From contig NC_051123.1 in NCBI RefSeq assembly GCF_014839805.1, forward strand, positions 4,074,727 through 4,138,726: a DNA stretch of 64,000 bases, read 5' to 3'. This DNA comes from Manduca sexta (taxonomy: Eukaryota; Arthropoda; Insecta; Lepidoptera; Sphingidae). The notes beneath the pieces were generated by a model. It was not told the DNA's origin and did not search any database. It saw nothing but the letters and a program-made list of their open reading frames with translations. Below, one piece after another: positions 12,901 through 21,964 of this stretch. The stretch's first letter is position 1; the number at the start of each line of letters is the position of its first letter. A program made the translations under genes and the position numbers.

Positions 12901-15718
12901 GGGCAGTATATTCAGCTGTAGACTTTATGTGGCTTATAATGAAAAATCATAAATCGCAATCAATCAAACCAAAAAAAAAACTCACCATCCGTCATAAACT
13001 TTATCTTTGTCTCCTTACTGACATTTCCCTCAAACCTCATCAGATACGACACTTCTTTGCTAGTCAGCCCTAATTCGTGACCCACTCTGGCGGCCATCGC
13101 GACCGTCGCCACTCGTCTCGGTTCCGTCACCGCTATCATCTTACTCTGAGCGTAGCCCGCTTCATATAAAAATTGGGGTACTTGTGTTGTTTTTCCACTA
13201 CCTATAAGGAGAAATTTAGTTTAGTAATAAATATTTTAAGTGTTGACAATTAATATGCTTACATTCTTCTAGATTCTTGAAAAGGGAATTGTAGCTATGA
13301 AGTCAAAGAATAAAATATTAGAAAAATGTTGAGGATTAACATATGTTAAAAATCTGGTGAATATTTGTTCATTATAAGTTGATAATATTTGTACCTTATT
13401 AAAGTCATTCTTTATTTTGCTATGCAAAAAAACTCTTTTAATAATTAACATTTCATCACCAATCTCAAAAAATATTTAGAAAGTTTATGTTACCTGTTTC
13501 ACCAGCGACAATAAGAAATTCATTTTCATTAATCAACTCCATAATTCTCTGCTCCTCCCCTAATATGGGAAGTTTTAATCTGGCAACCTGCACTTTTGGA
13601 TCTCTTTTCACTTCAACATGTACCGTAGGATGGCTTAGTAGTGGCTTTTTATTTTTCACCTCTTTTTCTTTCTTCTTCTCTTTTTTATTTTCTTCTGATT
13701 CGTTTTTAACCTCTATCTTGATTTCCTTATCTTTTGATACATTCTCATCTTGTGACTTATCATCCTCAATAACGACAGCATTATCTAATGCAACTTCCTC
13801 CTTATTATCTTTCCCATCTTGGTCACTATCTGTATGTCCGTTTTCAGCTATTCCTTCTTCTTCATCTTCTGAAGACTCATCTTCAGACGATTCTTCTAAT
13901 CCAACAACATTTGGATCATGCTTACTCTTTTTAATTTTTTCTGCTTTTTCTAATTTAAGCAGCCGCAAACGTTTTTTAGCGCCTAAAAGAGATACAGACT
14001 AATTATTTCCTTTATTAGTTAGCTATAGAACTTAGTTAAAAATAGGTATATTAATTCATAAACTTGTTTATTGAGTTGCCTTTTTTATGTATAATTAAAG
14101 TATTGTTACTCTTACGAACTACGTTTCAACATCATTGGGGAATTATATAAAACTTACACGTAATAAAAAAAAATGTATTTTAAATTAGAATTAGTTTCCA
14201 TACCTGCAATACTACTAAACTTCTTACTCTCAGATGGTTCAATAATGTCTTGCTTTGGCAGTTCTAAATTAAACTCGTTCAGTTTACGTAAACCCATTGT
14301 TTGCACTGCAGAAATACCTGTCAAGTGTTTCACTTCATCTGGACTTGCTTGTACTTGAGACAAAGACTCAAGAAGTGCTGCTCTCTGAGAAAATAAGTAT
14401 ATATAATGAGCAAGGTTACGTGGTCAGTCATGCGAAAAAAAAAGAAGAAACAAAAAGGGCGCGAAACTGAACCGGCTGGCCAGCAGATCACTGTGTTACA
14501 CTCTGGCTTGCAATTTGTTTAGGATTGGACGGACATTCACGATTGTTGCATTTTGCTATCTATATTTTTATGTTATTGCTCATTCGCTAATTTGTTAACT
14601 AATTTAATCAAAAATGATGTCTTTTAGTAAATAAATAAAGTTTTTGTTATAAGTATTAAAAAATATTCTATTTTTGAGTTAATTGTCAAACAAATAAATA
14701 TTAAAAATGGTAATTTTTTTTATCTATACTAACATAGAAAGCTGAAAGGTTTGTTTGTTTGTTTGAATGCACAAATCTCAGGAACTACTAAACTGATTTT
14801 GAAATCTTCTCACTAATAAGAAGGTACATTACTCCTGAGTCCTATAGGCTACTTTTTATCCCAGGAAAATATTTATTCTGAAAAACCTTTTTCAAATAGA
14901 CAAAGCCATTGGTAAGAGTCAGTTTAATATGGATAAATGTCGATGTATTATTTTTTTTTTCGAATGAAGGGCACACATCTCTAAATTTTTTAAATTTGTG
15001 TATGTATTTTTTATGAATTATCACTTGCTTTAAGGGTGAAGGAAAACATTGTGAGGAAACCTGTATACCTAAGAAGTTCTCTATAGAAATTTTGAGGGTG
15101 TGTTAAGTTAACCAATATGCACTACGCCTATATGAATTAACTCCTAATCCCTCTTAGTAGTAGATAGCCCCTGCCCAGCAGTGGGCCAGTATATACTACA
15201 GTGCTGATTTTATTGATTATTATATTAATAAAACTTACATTTTCTTTCTTTTTCTTCTTATCTACAATTTTCTCCAACCTCTTCCTTTGAGCTTTAGACA
15301 AAAATCTTGTTTTTTCCTTTTTCTCAGATACAATTTTAGTCTGTCTCTTTTTAGATGGCAGAGCCAGTAGGTTGCTTTTATCAGAAGCGCCATATTCACT
15401 GACTCCAAATTCTAATTTAATCTGAAATTATATGAAAATTATAATATTTGGTATGTTTCAAAAGTAAGTAATATTTGGTATCAAATAATTATGGAACTTT
15501 AGTATAGTTTTTGGCCTTAAATACAATAAAAATGTATGTAGCCAAAGCTAACATTATTCAAAACTGTTAAATAGCCATAAAATTAAATTAAAATGTGCAG
15601 AGTTACAGTTGCAAAAGAAAAGTAAACATTCATGGTTACAAACCTCGCTAGTCTGTGAATCGTCGATATTAGTCTTCACCACCTGCCGCGCTTTTGCATT
15701 ATATTTATTTTTCCCCAT
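935..15718 (-). CDS. DHX37: DEAH-box ATP-dependent RNA helicase DHX37/Kurz, 18 exons, 3' end incomplete
   Basis: DHX37 (Kurz in Drosophila) is a nucleolar DEAH helicase acting in 18S rRNA maturation. Eighteen exons join in consistent phase: 15718-15644, 15421-15239, 14384-14204, 13982-13494, 13201-12986, 12357-12116, 11062-10916, 10568-10422, 9573-9408, 8607-8388, 7976-7748, 7206-7075, 6760-6620, 6307-6152, 5533-5338, 3923-3699, 2493-2352, 1137-935. They give about 1163 codons from an ATG at 15718 (start [12 protein letters not shown]). Visible helicase motifs: I (GETGSGKT, split by the intron 13202-13493), Ia (TEPRRVA), II (DEAH in exon 6), III (MSAT), V ([11 protein letters not shown]) and VI (QRAGRAGR). 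A basic N-terminal region and an acidic Glu/Asp/Ser-rich linker (exon 4) precede the core; OB-fold-type and C-terminal DHX37 regions follow. Exon 18 ends at a good donor in phase 1, but no convincing last exon was found to its left, so roughly 30 residues are missing. Exon borders are read by eye. Confidence 0.93.
1560..1850 (+). repeat. Possible solo LTR-like fragment inside a DHX37 intron
   Basis: The block has a TATAAGG-type box near 1649, an AATAAA signal near 1815 and a repeated CACCGGTGATAC/TTTACCGGT end. This layout resembles an LTR, but no clean TG...CA ends or target duplication were found. Confidence 0.3.
1950..2130 (-). mobile_element. Helitron-like 3' fragment
   Basis: It shares the words CCCGGGA, AGTAGCCTA and CCCAGGGTCT with the 3' half of the Helitron at 53497-54494, in reverse orientation. 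It is truncated and lacks the CTAG end. Confidence 0.55.
2786..3784 (-). repeat. 138-bp minisatellite made from the end of DHX37 exon 16 plus its donor and intron start
   Basis: The marker GCTCATTACCA recurs at 2794, 2932, 3070, 3208, 3346, 3484, 3622 and 3760, always exactly 138 bp apart. The rightmost unit is the real end of DHX37 exon 16 (3923-3699). The seven units to its left lie in the following intron. On the minus strand each unit has about 85 bp of exon, reading on through [12 protein letters not shown], then a GT donor (GTAAGT or GTAGGT) and about 53 bp of intron. Copies differ by scattered substitutions with no indels seen. The period is a multiple of three. Confidence 0.9.
4875..5251. 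mobile_element. MITE, PIF/Harbinger-like, in a DHX37 intron
   Basis: Short terminal inverted repeats GGGGCCGT...ACGGCCCC are flanked on both sides by TTA, which fits the TWA target preference of PIF/Harbinger elements. The interior has no ORF. It lies between DHX37 exons 15 and 16. Confidence 0.65.
5700..5965 (-). repeat. Dispersed repeat R copy
   Basis: A ~270-bp family found many times here. In forward sense it runs from a palindromic CTCTCATATGAGAG-like start through GGGTAGGTACCACC, a CCGGTTT block, TAACTACTGG and GGGTGACGAG, to a tail near ACTATCAGACGAGTGGC or a relative. It is probably a LINE 3' piece or SINE; the family name is not known to me. Confidence 0.55.
6798..7010 (+). repeat. 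Dispersed ~215-bp repeat Q, copy 1
   Basis: It shares CATTGACGTATATTCTAT, GAACTAAAATGGCA and CACTCCGTAC blocks in the same order with 9702-9920 and 24379-24570. No inverted ends or ORF are seen. It lies in a DHX37 intron. Confidence 0.6.
7450..7676 (+). mobile_element. Helitron-like fragment ending in CTAG
   Basis: It contains the family words AACTACTGAAC and GACATCCTGGAAA, and ends GAGCAAAAGCTAG followed by T, the Helitron 3' terminus. The right end is 57 bp from the nearest DHX37 exon. Confidence 0.55.
8785..8915 (-). repeat. tRNA-derived SINE, family 1, 3' part
   Basis: It matches the 3' half of the full SINE at 42774-43105 (words GGGCCTCCTCTA and GAGGGATTAG) in reverse. It is truncated and lies in a DHX37 intron. 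Confidence 0.6.
9108..9345. mobile_element. Hairpin MITE, copy 1
   Basis: The ends are inverted repeats starting CCCCCTTATTCATAGACG and ending in its complement; the interior is also partly self-complementary (AACAAGCCTGTTTCTC against GAGAAACAGACTTGTT). A second copy is at 62276-62535. No ORF. Confidence 0.75.
9702..9920 (+). repeat. Dispersed repeat Q, copy 2
   Basis: Same block order as the copy at 6798-7010, with scattered substitutions. It lies in a DHX37 intron. Confidence 0.6.
11618..11940 (-). repeat. tRNA-derived SINE, family 1, full but diverged
   Basis: In reverse it carries the tRNA-like B box (GGTTCAAACCC near 11866-11876) and the whole body ending in the CAGGGCTGA tail. It lies in a DHX37 intron. 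Confidence 0.65.
14723..14885 (+). mobile_element. Helitron-like 5' fragment
   Basis: It begins TCTATACTAACATAGAAAGC and continues through the GTTTGTTTGTTTGAA and CTCAGGAACTAC words shared with 53497-54494. The 3' end is lost. Confidence 0.6.
15025..15210 (+). repeat. tRNA-derived SINE, family 1, 3' part
   Basis: It carries the GGTGAAGGAAAACAT, GAGGAAACCTGTA and CCCAGCAGTGGGC words of the family. It lies just left of DHX37 exon 2. Confidence 0.6.
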
Positions 15719-16069
15719 ATTGAATTACATCGAAGTTACTATTTTGAAATCTGAAAATCTCTACTGTAATCAAATAACAACGTGCTTTTGTTATGACATT
15801 TTCATTTGACAGACGAATATAGTTGTTTTAATTGTTCCACCAAGAACAAGCTAAGGCACAATAATCATGCTGCCAAGAAAATTCGTCAAACTTGAAGAGT
15901 GTTTTCACTTACGATTTTAGTTTTACCCTGGATTTTCGAATAACTATCGCAAAGATTCTCATGTAATTCAAATGTAAAATAATAGTATACCCAAAAATAT
16001 TATAAATGTCAATATTAAGATATCAGCGTTTATCTCATAACTATTTAAAATTCGTATAACTATGTTAAA
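15719..16069. other. 5' flank of DHX37
   Basis: AT-rich sequence immediately upstream of the DHX37 start. The next gene to the right is divergent, so this block and the left part of the 16-19 kb interval should hold the DHX37 promoter. No TATA box or other element is clear. Confidence 0.4.
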
Positions 16070-16073
16070 TTAA

Positions 16074-16982
16074 AAGGAGACGGGCGAAATTGGGCTTGAC
16101 TGTACACTTATGAAACATTTATCAATATTCTTCTTCTATTTTTATATCAGCCATTAAAAAACATTAGATTGTATTACAATGGGAAAATAAAATATGTTTT
16201 ATTATGATTAAGTAACTGACTTCCGGTATCGGGAATATCAGGCTGTCTATTATTAATGTATATATCATTGTTATTCGCTTTCTGTACTTCTGCGCAAGTA
16301 TGTGTTTTTGGTTTGATATTTTTATTTTAACGACTATGGCTTTTCGAGAATATTTTGACGATTGCTGCTTTAATGAACTACCCACGCTTATTCAACAACG
16401 GACTTTGATTTCTTGCTTGCTCGACTGAATTTTCTTGTTCTACCGGATTTCGAAAAGTAACGATGAACCATCAACACCATTGTGTTAATTGTGGCATAGC
16501 TACATGTCATTGTAACACTACAGGTATTCGTCCAATTTAAAACGAAATAGTTCTTTCACTAATATAAAAACAGTATAAAGTCATGCCCGTTTTCATGAAG
16601 GAGTAGATAAAAGAAGATAATATGCAACCTACACTTAGTTTCATCTTGCGATAAGTAAGTACCTTTATGTCGGTCTTCGTCGATCTCATGCGATAATTTC
16701 AATTCTCGTTATTATCTAAGCCAGTTGCTCATTAGTTAACACGGCAATCCAATGGACAATGATTAGGTGCTGTGAACATCTTGTGCTATCGGGTAAATAC
16801 GAAGTTATTCACAGAAAAGTGTTTTTTTACGCTATATTCTATAGCGATTATTTCTTTACTCCCATTGGAGAGACAGATTTTTTTTTCTAATTTAGAAATG
16901 GTTCTATTATTCCTATAAAATAATGCATAAATTATCTCTGTAACACCAAGCCCAAGGTTTTATGAAGTTTCGCCCGTCTCCT
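16074..16982. mobile_element. TTAA-flanked MITE, 0.9 kb
   Basis: Inverted ends AAGGAGACGGGCGAAA (left) and TTTCGCCCGTCTCCT (right) are flanked by TTAA at 16070-16073 and 16983-16986, so this is a TTAA-specific element; the left end has one extra A. A CAAGCCCAA / TTGGGCTTG pair lies just inside. It holds no long ORF, only a 25-codon Cys-rich one at 16463-16540. Confidence 0.8.
16463..16540 (+). other. Short Cys/His-rich ORF inside the MITE
   Basis: Twenty-five codons starting MNHQHHCVNCGIATCHC. The Cys spacing is knuckle-like and a GT donor-like site follows at ACAG|GTATTC, so it could be a captured first exon. Nothing supports expression. Confidence 0.2.
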
Positions 16983-16986
16983 TTAA

Positions 16987-18478
16987 CCCTTAATTTGGTA
17001 TCGTTCACTGTGATATACATTCACGAAAAAAAAATATTGAACGACTGTTTCCTACATTTCCGTTATTTTTATTTTACGTATAGTAAGTTTAAAGCATCTT
17101 GATACTAGAAAATATAATTCTACAAGTGGCAAAATAGTTTACTTGTCATTATCTAGTTAAGATGTCGGGTAGACGCGGGCACTCAATACTTCGCAAGGTA
17201 AATTTTATATTTTACATGGTATACATAACTATCCTAACTTTTCCATGCATTTGATTTATTAATCAATATCTGTACCTCGATTTGGTATGTTTTTCGTGTA
17301 GAATTATACTATTTTAGTAACATTTTTACCGGCAAACCTGTTTGTTCATTACAGTGAACATTGCCAAATACTCGCAATTTTTTTCAATTTAACATGTTCA
17401 CTGTGATGAACATTGCTAAATTAGGGATGAGCTTTTATGAATAAATAGTTCGTTTTCATGTGGTGGGCTTTTGTTTGGTTTGTGTTTTTTTTGTTTGTTA
17501 ACAGCATAAAATACAAGGTTGCATGGATAGAATATTGCCACTTGTTCCTGTTAAGCATGCACTTTCCGACACTAGTGATAAATCCTGTACTAACCGACTA
17601 ATTAGTTACAGTACAATGGAATGATAATAAACCAGTGACTCTTATAAGCTCATTTGTTGGATCTGATCCTGTGGGGAAAATAAAAAGATATTGTAAATAG
17701 CAGAAACAAAAGGTAGAGGTTGATTGTCCGAAAAATTTTCACGAGCATAACAAATACATGGCGGATGTAGAGCTGGCTGATATGTTAATATCATTGTATA
17801 GACTACCATTTAAGACTAGAAGGTGGTATATTGCCATATTTGGTTAGTTACTAGATATATACATAAATAATGCTTGTCTATTGAATAAACGTAACTGTTT
17901 TAGGAATTGAGGAAAAAAAGGTCATTTAAAAATTTTCGTTATGAGATTTATATATGTTTGACAAAGAAATATAGATCAAATTCTCGCCAACAAGTACAGG
18001 AATGCAAGATTATAAAACCAAGATCAGCCAGACCTACAATTCTCGTACGATATGATAAGACAGGAAAGTTTCCGAGTATAAAAAAAAGACATGGCGCGAT
18101 GTGAGTTTTCTCAAATAAATACAACTGTTCATTGCATTAAATGCAATTTAAAGCTCTGTTTCATAACAGGAAAAACTTCTCGTAATTGTTTTTTACATTT
18201 TCATAATAAATAATTTAAATTATTGATTAAAAAAGTTTTTTTATTTCACCTTTAAAAACAACACTAATTTGGCAATGTTTACCATGGTGAACATAAAAAA
18301 GCAGTTTTTGTTCTTTAAGGATTTCGCAGTGTTCATTGTGATGAACATTGATTTCCTGAAAACCTGTAAATGTTATATTTTTTTTTCTATTTTTCCTAAA
18401 CTTATTTTTAATACATAACTTCAGATTTATATGTCATTTCATAAAATAAGATAAATCGATTCTCTGCCAAATTAAGGG
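16987..18478 (+). mobile_element. Decayed piggyBac element
   Basis: The ends are CCCTTAATTTGG (16987-16998) and CCAAATTAAGGG (18467-18478). The left flank is TTAA (16983-16986, shared with the MITE); the right flank is TGAA, a one-base decay. CCC-starting ends and TTAA are piggyBac hallmarks, and the interior carries transposase remains. Near both ends are palindromic copies of a TGTTCACTGTGATGAACA-like word (about 17000, 17355, 17398, 18285, 18333). At 1.5 kb it is shorter than an intact element. Confidence 0.85.
17690..18104 (+). pseudogene. piggyBac transposase C-terminal remnant
   Basis: Conceptual reading in broken frames gives the typical late-catalytic block of piggyBac/PGBD transposases: a VDCP-like start near 17718, then KYMADVELADMLISLYR and FKTRRWYIAIFG, followed by a basic tail that stays open to 18104. 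Stops occur near 17697 and 17848, and the frame shifts between the halves. The N-terminal half is missing apart from a possible start at 17162 (MSGRRGHSILRK followed by a donor-like GTAAAT). It is a fossil and cannot encode an active transposase. Confidence 0.75.
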
Positions 18479-18945
18479 TGAACTGTCAAATTACTCCGTC
18501 GCGTCGAATAAAAAAAATCGACTATAAAGTATATCAGTTTGCCAAGCGTTGTCACGTTTTCAATAGTATAGATCTAGTCTTACTTGTGGCATTAGAAAAA
18601 TTGTTGAGAATGCTATTTTACAATTTTGTTGCTGGTAAGCCTCAAAACATAAATATTTTTTTTACTTACTGGGCTCAATGGACTTGTTTCCAGAGCCGTA
18701 ATAAATAAATAAAAAAAAAACAATTTTTTACTTGGCAGTATGGTCTCTGATCTTAGCGTATACTCTGTCGAACAAATAAAAAAAATTACAGCTAAATGTC
18801 ATTTTCACTTCAAAATATAAACATTGGTAATTATGCGAATTTCCTAAAATAAAGAAATCCCAACCTGGAAACCTTTGCCTGGTAAATGCAAAAGCAACCA
18901 AAACGCAATAGTTTTCAATTCTTTTAATAACTAAATTAAATTAGA
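18479..18945. other. 5' flank of the TFIIIC-like gene
   Basis: AT-rich sequence with poly(A) and poly(T) runs. Two short open stretches have no recognisable similarity. The promoter of the gene starting at 18946 must lie here; no TATA box is obvious. Confidence 0.4.
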
Positions 18946-20910
18946 ATGAGTGAAGACATTATCCAAGAATTATCAAGGCGTTCAATTTTCCTAACCAAAA
19001 ACGAAGAGGCGACTCTATCATGGAACAATTCAGTGATTGCAGCACGAACTGACCGCGGCAACCATTACCTCCAATTCACACACAACTTAGAATGTTTGGA
19101 CAAGAATATCGACTTATTAGAGTTCTATACGCCCGTGCCTAAAGAAAGCCCTGCGACTGATTTGTTTTCGCACAAACTATTCCCGACAGCATGGCGTAAT
19201 TCTGAGTTCACAGAAATGTTGATTACGCCTGAACTGTGGCCCCATGACCCGCAAATGGCCGAAGAACTGACTAACATCAGCGTCCTTGAATGGTCTCCTA
19301 AAGGATTCGTACAGAACTGCGAATGTGCTTTAGCAGTCTTAAACAACATTGGTGACATTAACTTCTACATTTTCATAAATAAGAGGTGGGCCCCAATTTT
19401 CAGTCTGGCGCCATATTTACGGCAACTATTACATGACAGTTATGATTCCCCACAGAATTTAAAAGAGTTGAAACAAGCTGTTTACACAGTAGATGCTTGC
19501 GGCATCTGTTGGTCACAAACTGTAAACCTTGATAGCTCCTGCTACTTCGTCACAGCACAGAAAAATGGAGCTTTAGTGTTCTGGTGTCTGAAATGTAACG
19601 AAGCCAATATAACCGCAAGAGTGTGTGGACTGATTAATGATAATACAGAAGAAATATGCAGTTTACAATGGATTCCGTTACACGATGACAAGTTTCTCCT
19701 AATTTGTTCAGATTTCTTTGGACGTATAATAGCATATGAATGTATTATTGACATGTCAGAAATTAAAGCTGTGAAGTCACACATACTATGGTCCCATAAA
19801 GACAGAATGATCGTTAAACAATTTTATTACATGGTACATGAGAATAAAATAGTACTTGCATGTAACAAACACCGACATCTCCTAGTTCAGATGTTTGATA
19901 AAGATTACAAACAAATATCACAGTATGTGAAAAACGTCAACGATAATCGCATAACTTCATTGATAGGAACAAATAATGGTATATATCTATCAACAGTCAA
20001 TTGTGAAATATTTAAAATTGATATATGTATTACGGACAATAATTTAGATGTTTCAATAAATACGGTAGATTTTAAAGTACCATGTGAAACCTATGAATTG
20101 TATAGTCTAAGTTTCTCTAGCAATTGTGTTCTTTGGGCAATTGGTATGGTGAATAGAAAGGCAATGCATAGGAAAGAACCAGTGTTATTCGACATCATAT
20201 TCGCATCTTCAGATAAACTTATGAATTCTGCAATATCAATACTTTTAGAGAACCCAACTAAGAAATTAACAGAATATTGGGATTGTATTGAGTTAATTAG
20301 ATATAGAGCAATAAAGACAAACAGTATGCCTTCAATTGACTTTGAATCTTTATATGCAGAATCTGCTACAGATATATACAAGCTCAAAGTATATTTAATA
20401 CTTGTAAAACTTTATACAACACTTAAAAGAGTTATTAAAATAAGTAATGGGCTGGTCTTGCCCGAGAGTTCAATAGAAACATTAAAGGAAAAAATCTTGT
20501 TGAACCAAGCTATTTCTGTTATAAATGAATATGAAAATAATCAGAAAAGTGAAAATGAATTGACCGTGTCGTTTGAAGCTGAATGCTTTCAAGGTGCAAA
20601 ATCTTATATAGAATATTATTGTAAAAAATACAAAAAAAGTTTAGAGGAATTTATAGACTCTAATAGGTTTAGTAATATTGAATTTCAGCAAGAATATATT
20701 TGTCAATGTTGCGATGAAAAATTAGAAGGATTTTCGTGTAAAGACAAACATTTGAATATGATTTGTTCTTTGACGTTTACGCCGATCGAAATTGGGGAAT
20801 ATTTAGTGTGTAAAAGCTGTGGTGTTATCGCTAGAATGGAATTATTCTCAAAGCAACCAATGTGTGTGTTCTGTGATTTGTACTTACAGAAGTCTTATAT
20901 AAATGTATGA
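18946..20910 (+). CDS. GTF3C4: TFIIIC90/GTF3C4-like subunit of RNA polymerase III factor TFIIIC, intronless
   Basis: A single open frame of 654 codons. The N-terminal ~400 residues look like a WD40/beta-propeller, with repeats such as SVLEWSPKGF near 105 and an ICSLQWIPLHDD strand near 238. The C-terminus is a cysteine cluster typical of the TFIIIC90 zinc-finger region: Cys586, 588, 589, 598, 607, 622, 625, 640 and 643, with CKSCG and CVFC pairs. In the family this subunit bridges TFIIIC and the Pol III machinery at tRNA and 5S genes; human GTF3C4 is somewhat longer. The ATG has an A at -3 relative to the start and is the first in frame. Lack of introns beside an 18-exon neighbour could mean a retrocopy origin, but the frame is intact. 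The gene is divergent from DHX37. Confidence 0.8.
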   Translation: MSEDIIQELSRRSIFLTKNEEATLSWNNSVIAARTDRGNHYLQFTHNLECLDKNIDLLEFYTPVPKESPATDLFSHKLFPTAWRNSEFTEMLITPELWPHDPQMAEELTNISVLEWSPKGFVQNCECALAVLNNIGDINFYIFINKRWAPIFSLAPYLRQLLHDSYDSPQNLKELKQAVYTVDACGICWSQTVNLDSSCYFVTAQKNGALVFWCLKCNEANITARVCGLINDNTEEICSLQWIPLHDDKFLLICSDFFGRIIAYECIIDMSEIKAVKSHILWSHKDRMIVKQFYYMVHENKIVLACNKHRHLLVQMFDKDYKQISQYVKNVNDNRITSLIGTNNGIYLSTVNCEIFKIDICITDNNLDVSINTVDFKVPCETYELYSLSFSSNCVLWAIGMVNRKAMHRKEPVLFDIIFASSDKLMNSAISILLENPTKKLTEYWDCIELIRYRAIKTNSMPSIDFESLYAESATDIYKLKVYLILVKLYTTLKRVIKISNGLVLPESSIETLKEKILLNQAISVINEYENNQKSENELTVSFEAECFQGAKSYIEYYCKKYKKSLEEFIDSNRFSNIEFQQEYICQCCDEKLEGFSCKDKHLNMICSLTFTPIEIGEYLVCKSCGVIARMELFSKQPMCVFCDLYLQKSYINV

Positions 20911-20934
20911 TTATGATACCTTTTTTATTTCTAA

Positions 20935-21070
20935 ACTAGCCTTTGGTCGCGACTTTGTCTGCATGAAAGTTTTTCGGGGACAAAAGTAGCCTTAGTACCT
21001 CCCAGGGTCCTAAACTATCTTCTTACCAAATTTCATCTAAATCCTTATGGTCATTTTTCAATTTATCCCA
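20935..21070 (-). mobile_element. Helitron-like fragment
   Basis: In reverse it shares the CCTGGGAGGTACTAAGGCTAC-type block with the Helitron family. It directly follows the TFIIIC-like stop codon. Confidence 0.45.
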
Positions 21071-21964
21071 GACACCTACATATGGCGGGGTGTTTTTTAT
21101 TATGTTAGTATATTTAAATTCTAAATAGAAAAGATATCAACAAGCATTGCTATATAGGATATTTACAATACTTAACAATAGGAACATTATATTATAATCT
21201 GCTTAGATATCATTTTGAGGGTTCGACTAATAATACTGGTTAGTCACTTTATTCTTTTGATAAAATAAAAATAAAATAAATTATTTAAATACTAGGGAAA
21301 GTTTGCATAAATTTATTATTTTATGACATGAACAGTCACAATGAAAAGTATTTTAAAATATATTCAGAGATAGGATTATATGCATTTGCATATTTTGGTC
21401 AATTTCGGTTTATTTGCAGGTAATAGTTAAAGTCATGGGAAAGTGCATATTTTCGCTATATTACGTAATATTGTATTGCTACTTTTCATTAACAAAAAAA
21501 ATAAATGAAATACAAATGAACGCGGAATATTTTAGGTATTTATGTTACCTGTCGAGCATTTTTTCGATCACCACTCTGTTTTAAATCAGTTATTTTTCAT
21601 TAATTAATGTTGCATATGTTTATGTTCTTTGTGCATATTTCGGTCATTTTAAGTTGCATATAATCCGGTCTCTAGTAATATCAATAGAAGTAAAATAAAA
21701 AATCCCTTTTCATTGTCATAGATTGTCCATATCTTATCCTCTCCAAATGTGAGATCGGCTTACTATTTCAAGTAAGAGAAAGGTTTTGTCTTCCTATTTA
21801 CTGGCTTGACGTCAACCATTATTTGGTATCATTTAAAAACACCTGTGTACCTATCTATAATGCCATAGTTTACTACCCACCATAAAGAAACTATAAAATG
21901 AATGAGCTTGTATTATAAAGTACGAATTACCATAGGTAAGGTTCAGTCGAACAATTTAATTGCC
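21071..21964. other. Spacer before FABP gene A
   Basis: AT-rich sequence with no recognised gene. It contains repeated ATGCATATT/TGCATAT words that recur around 31060, 37750 and 50410, so part of it may be an old copy of the repeat at those places. Confidence 0.35.

Noticed and set aside
13487..14002. 171-codon plus-strand frame rich in Ser and Phe
   Set aside because: It is the antisense of the acidic, Lys-rich DHX37 exon 4.
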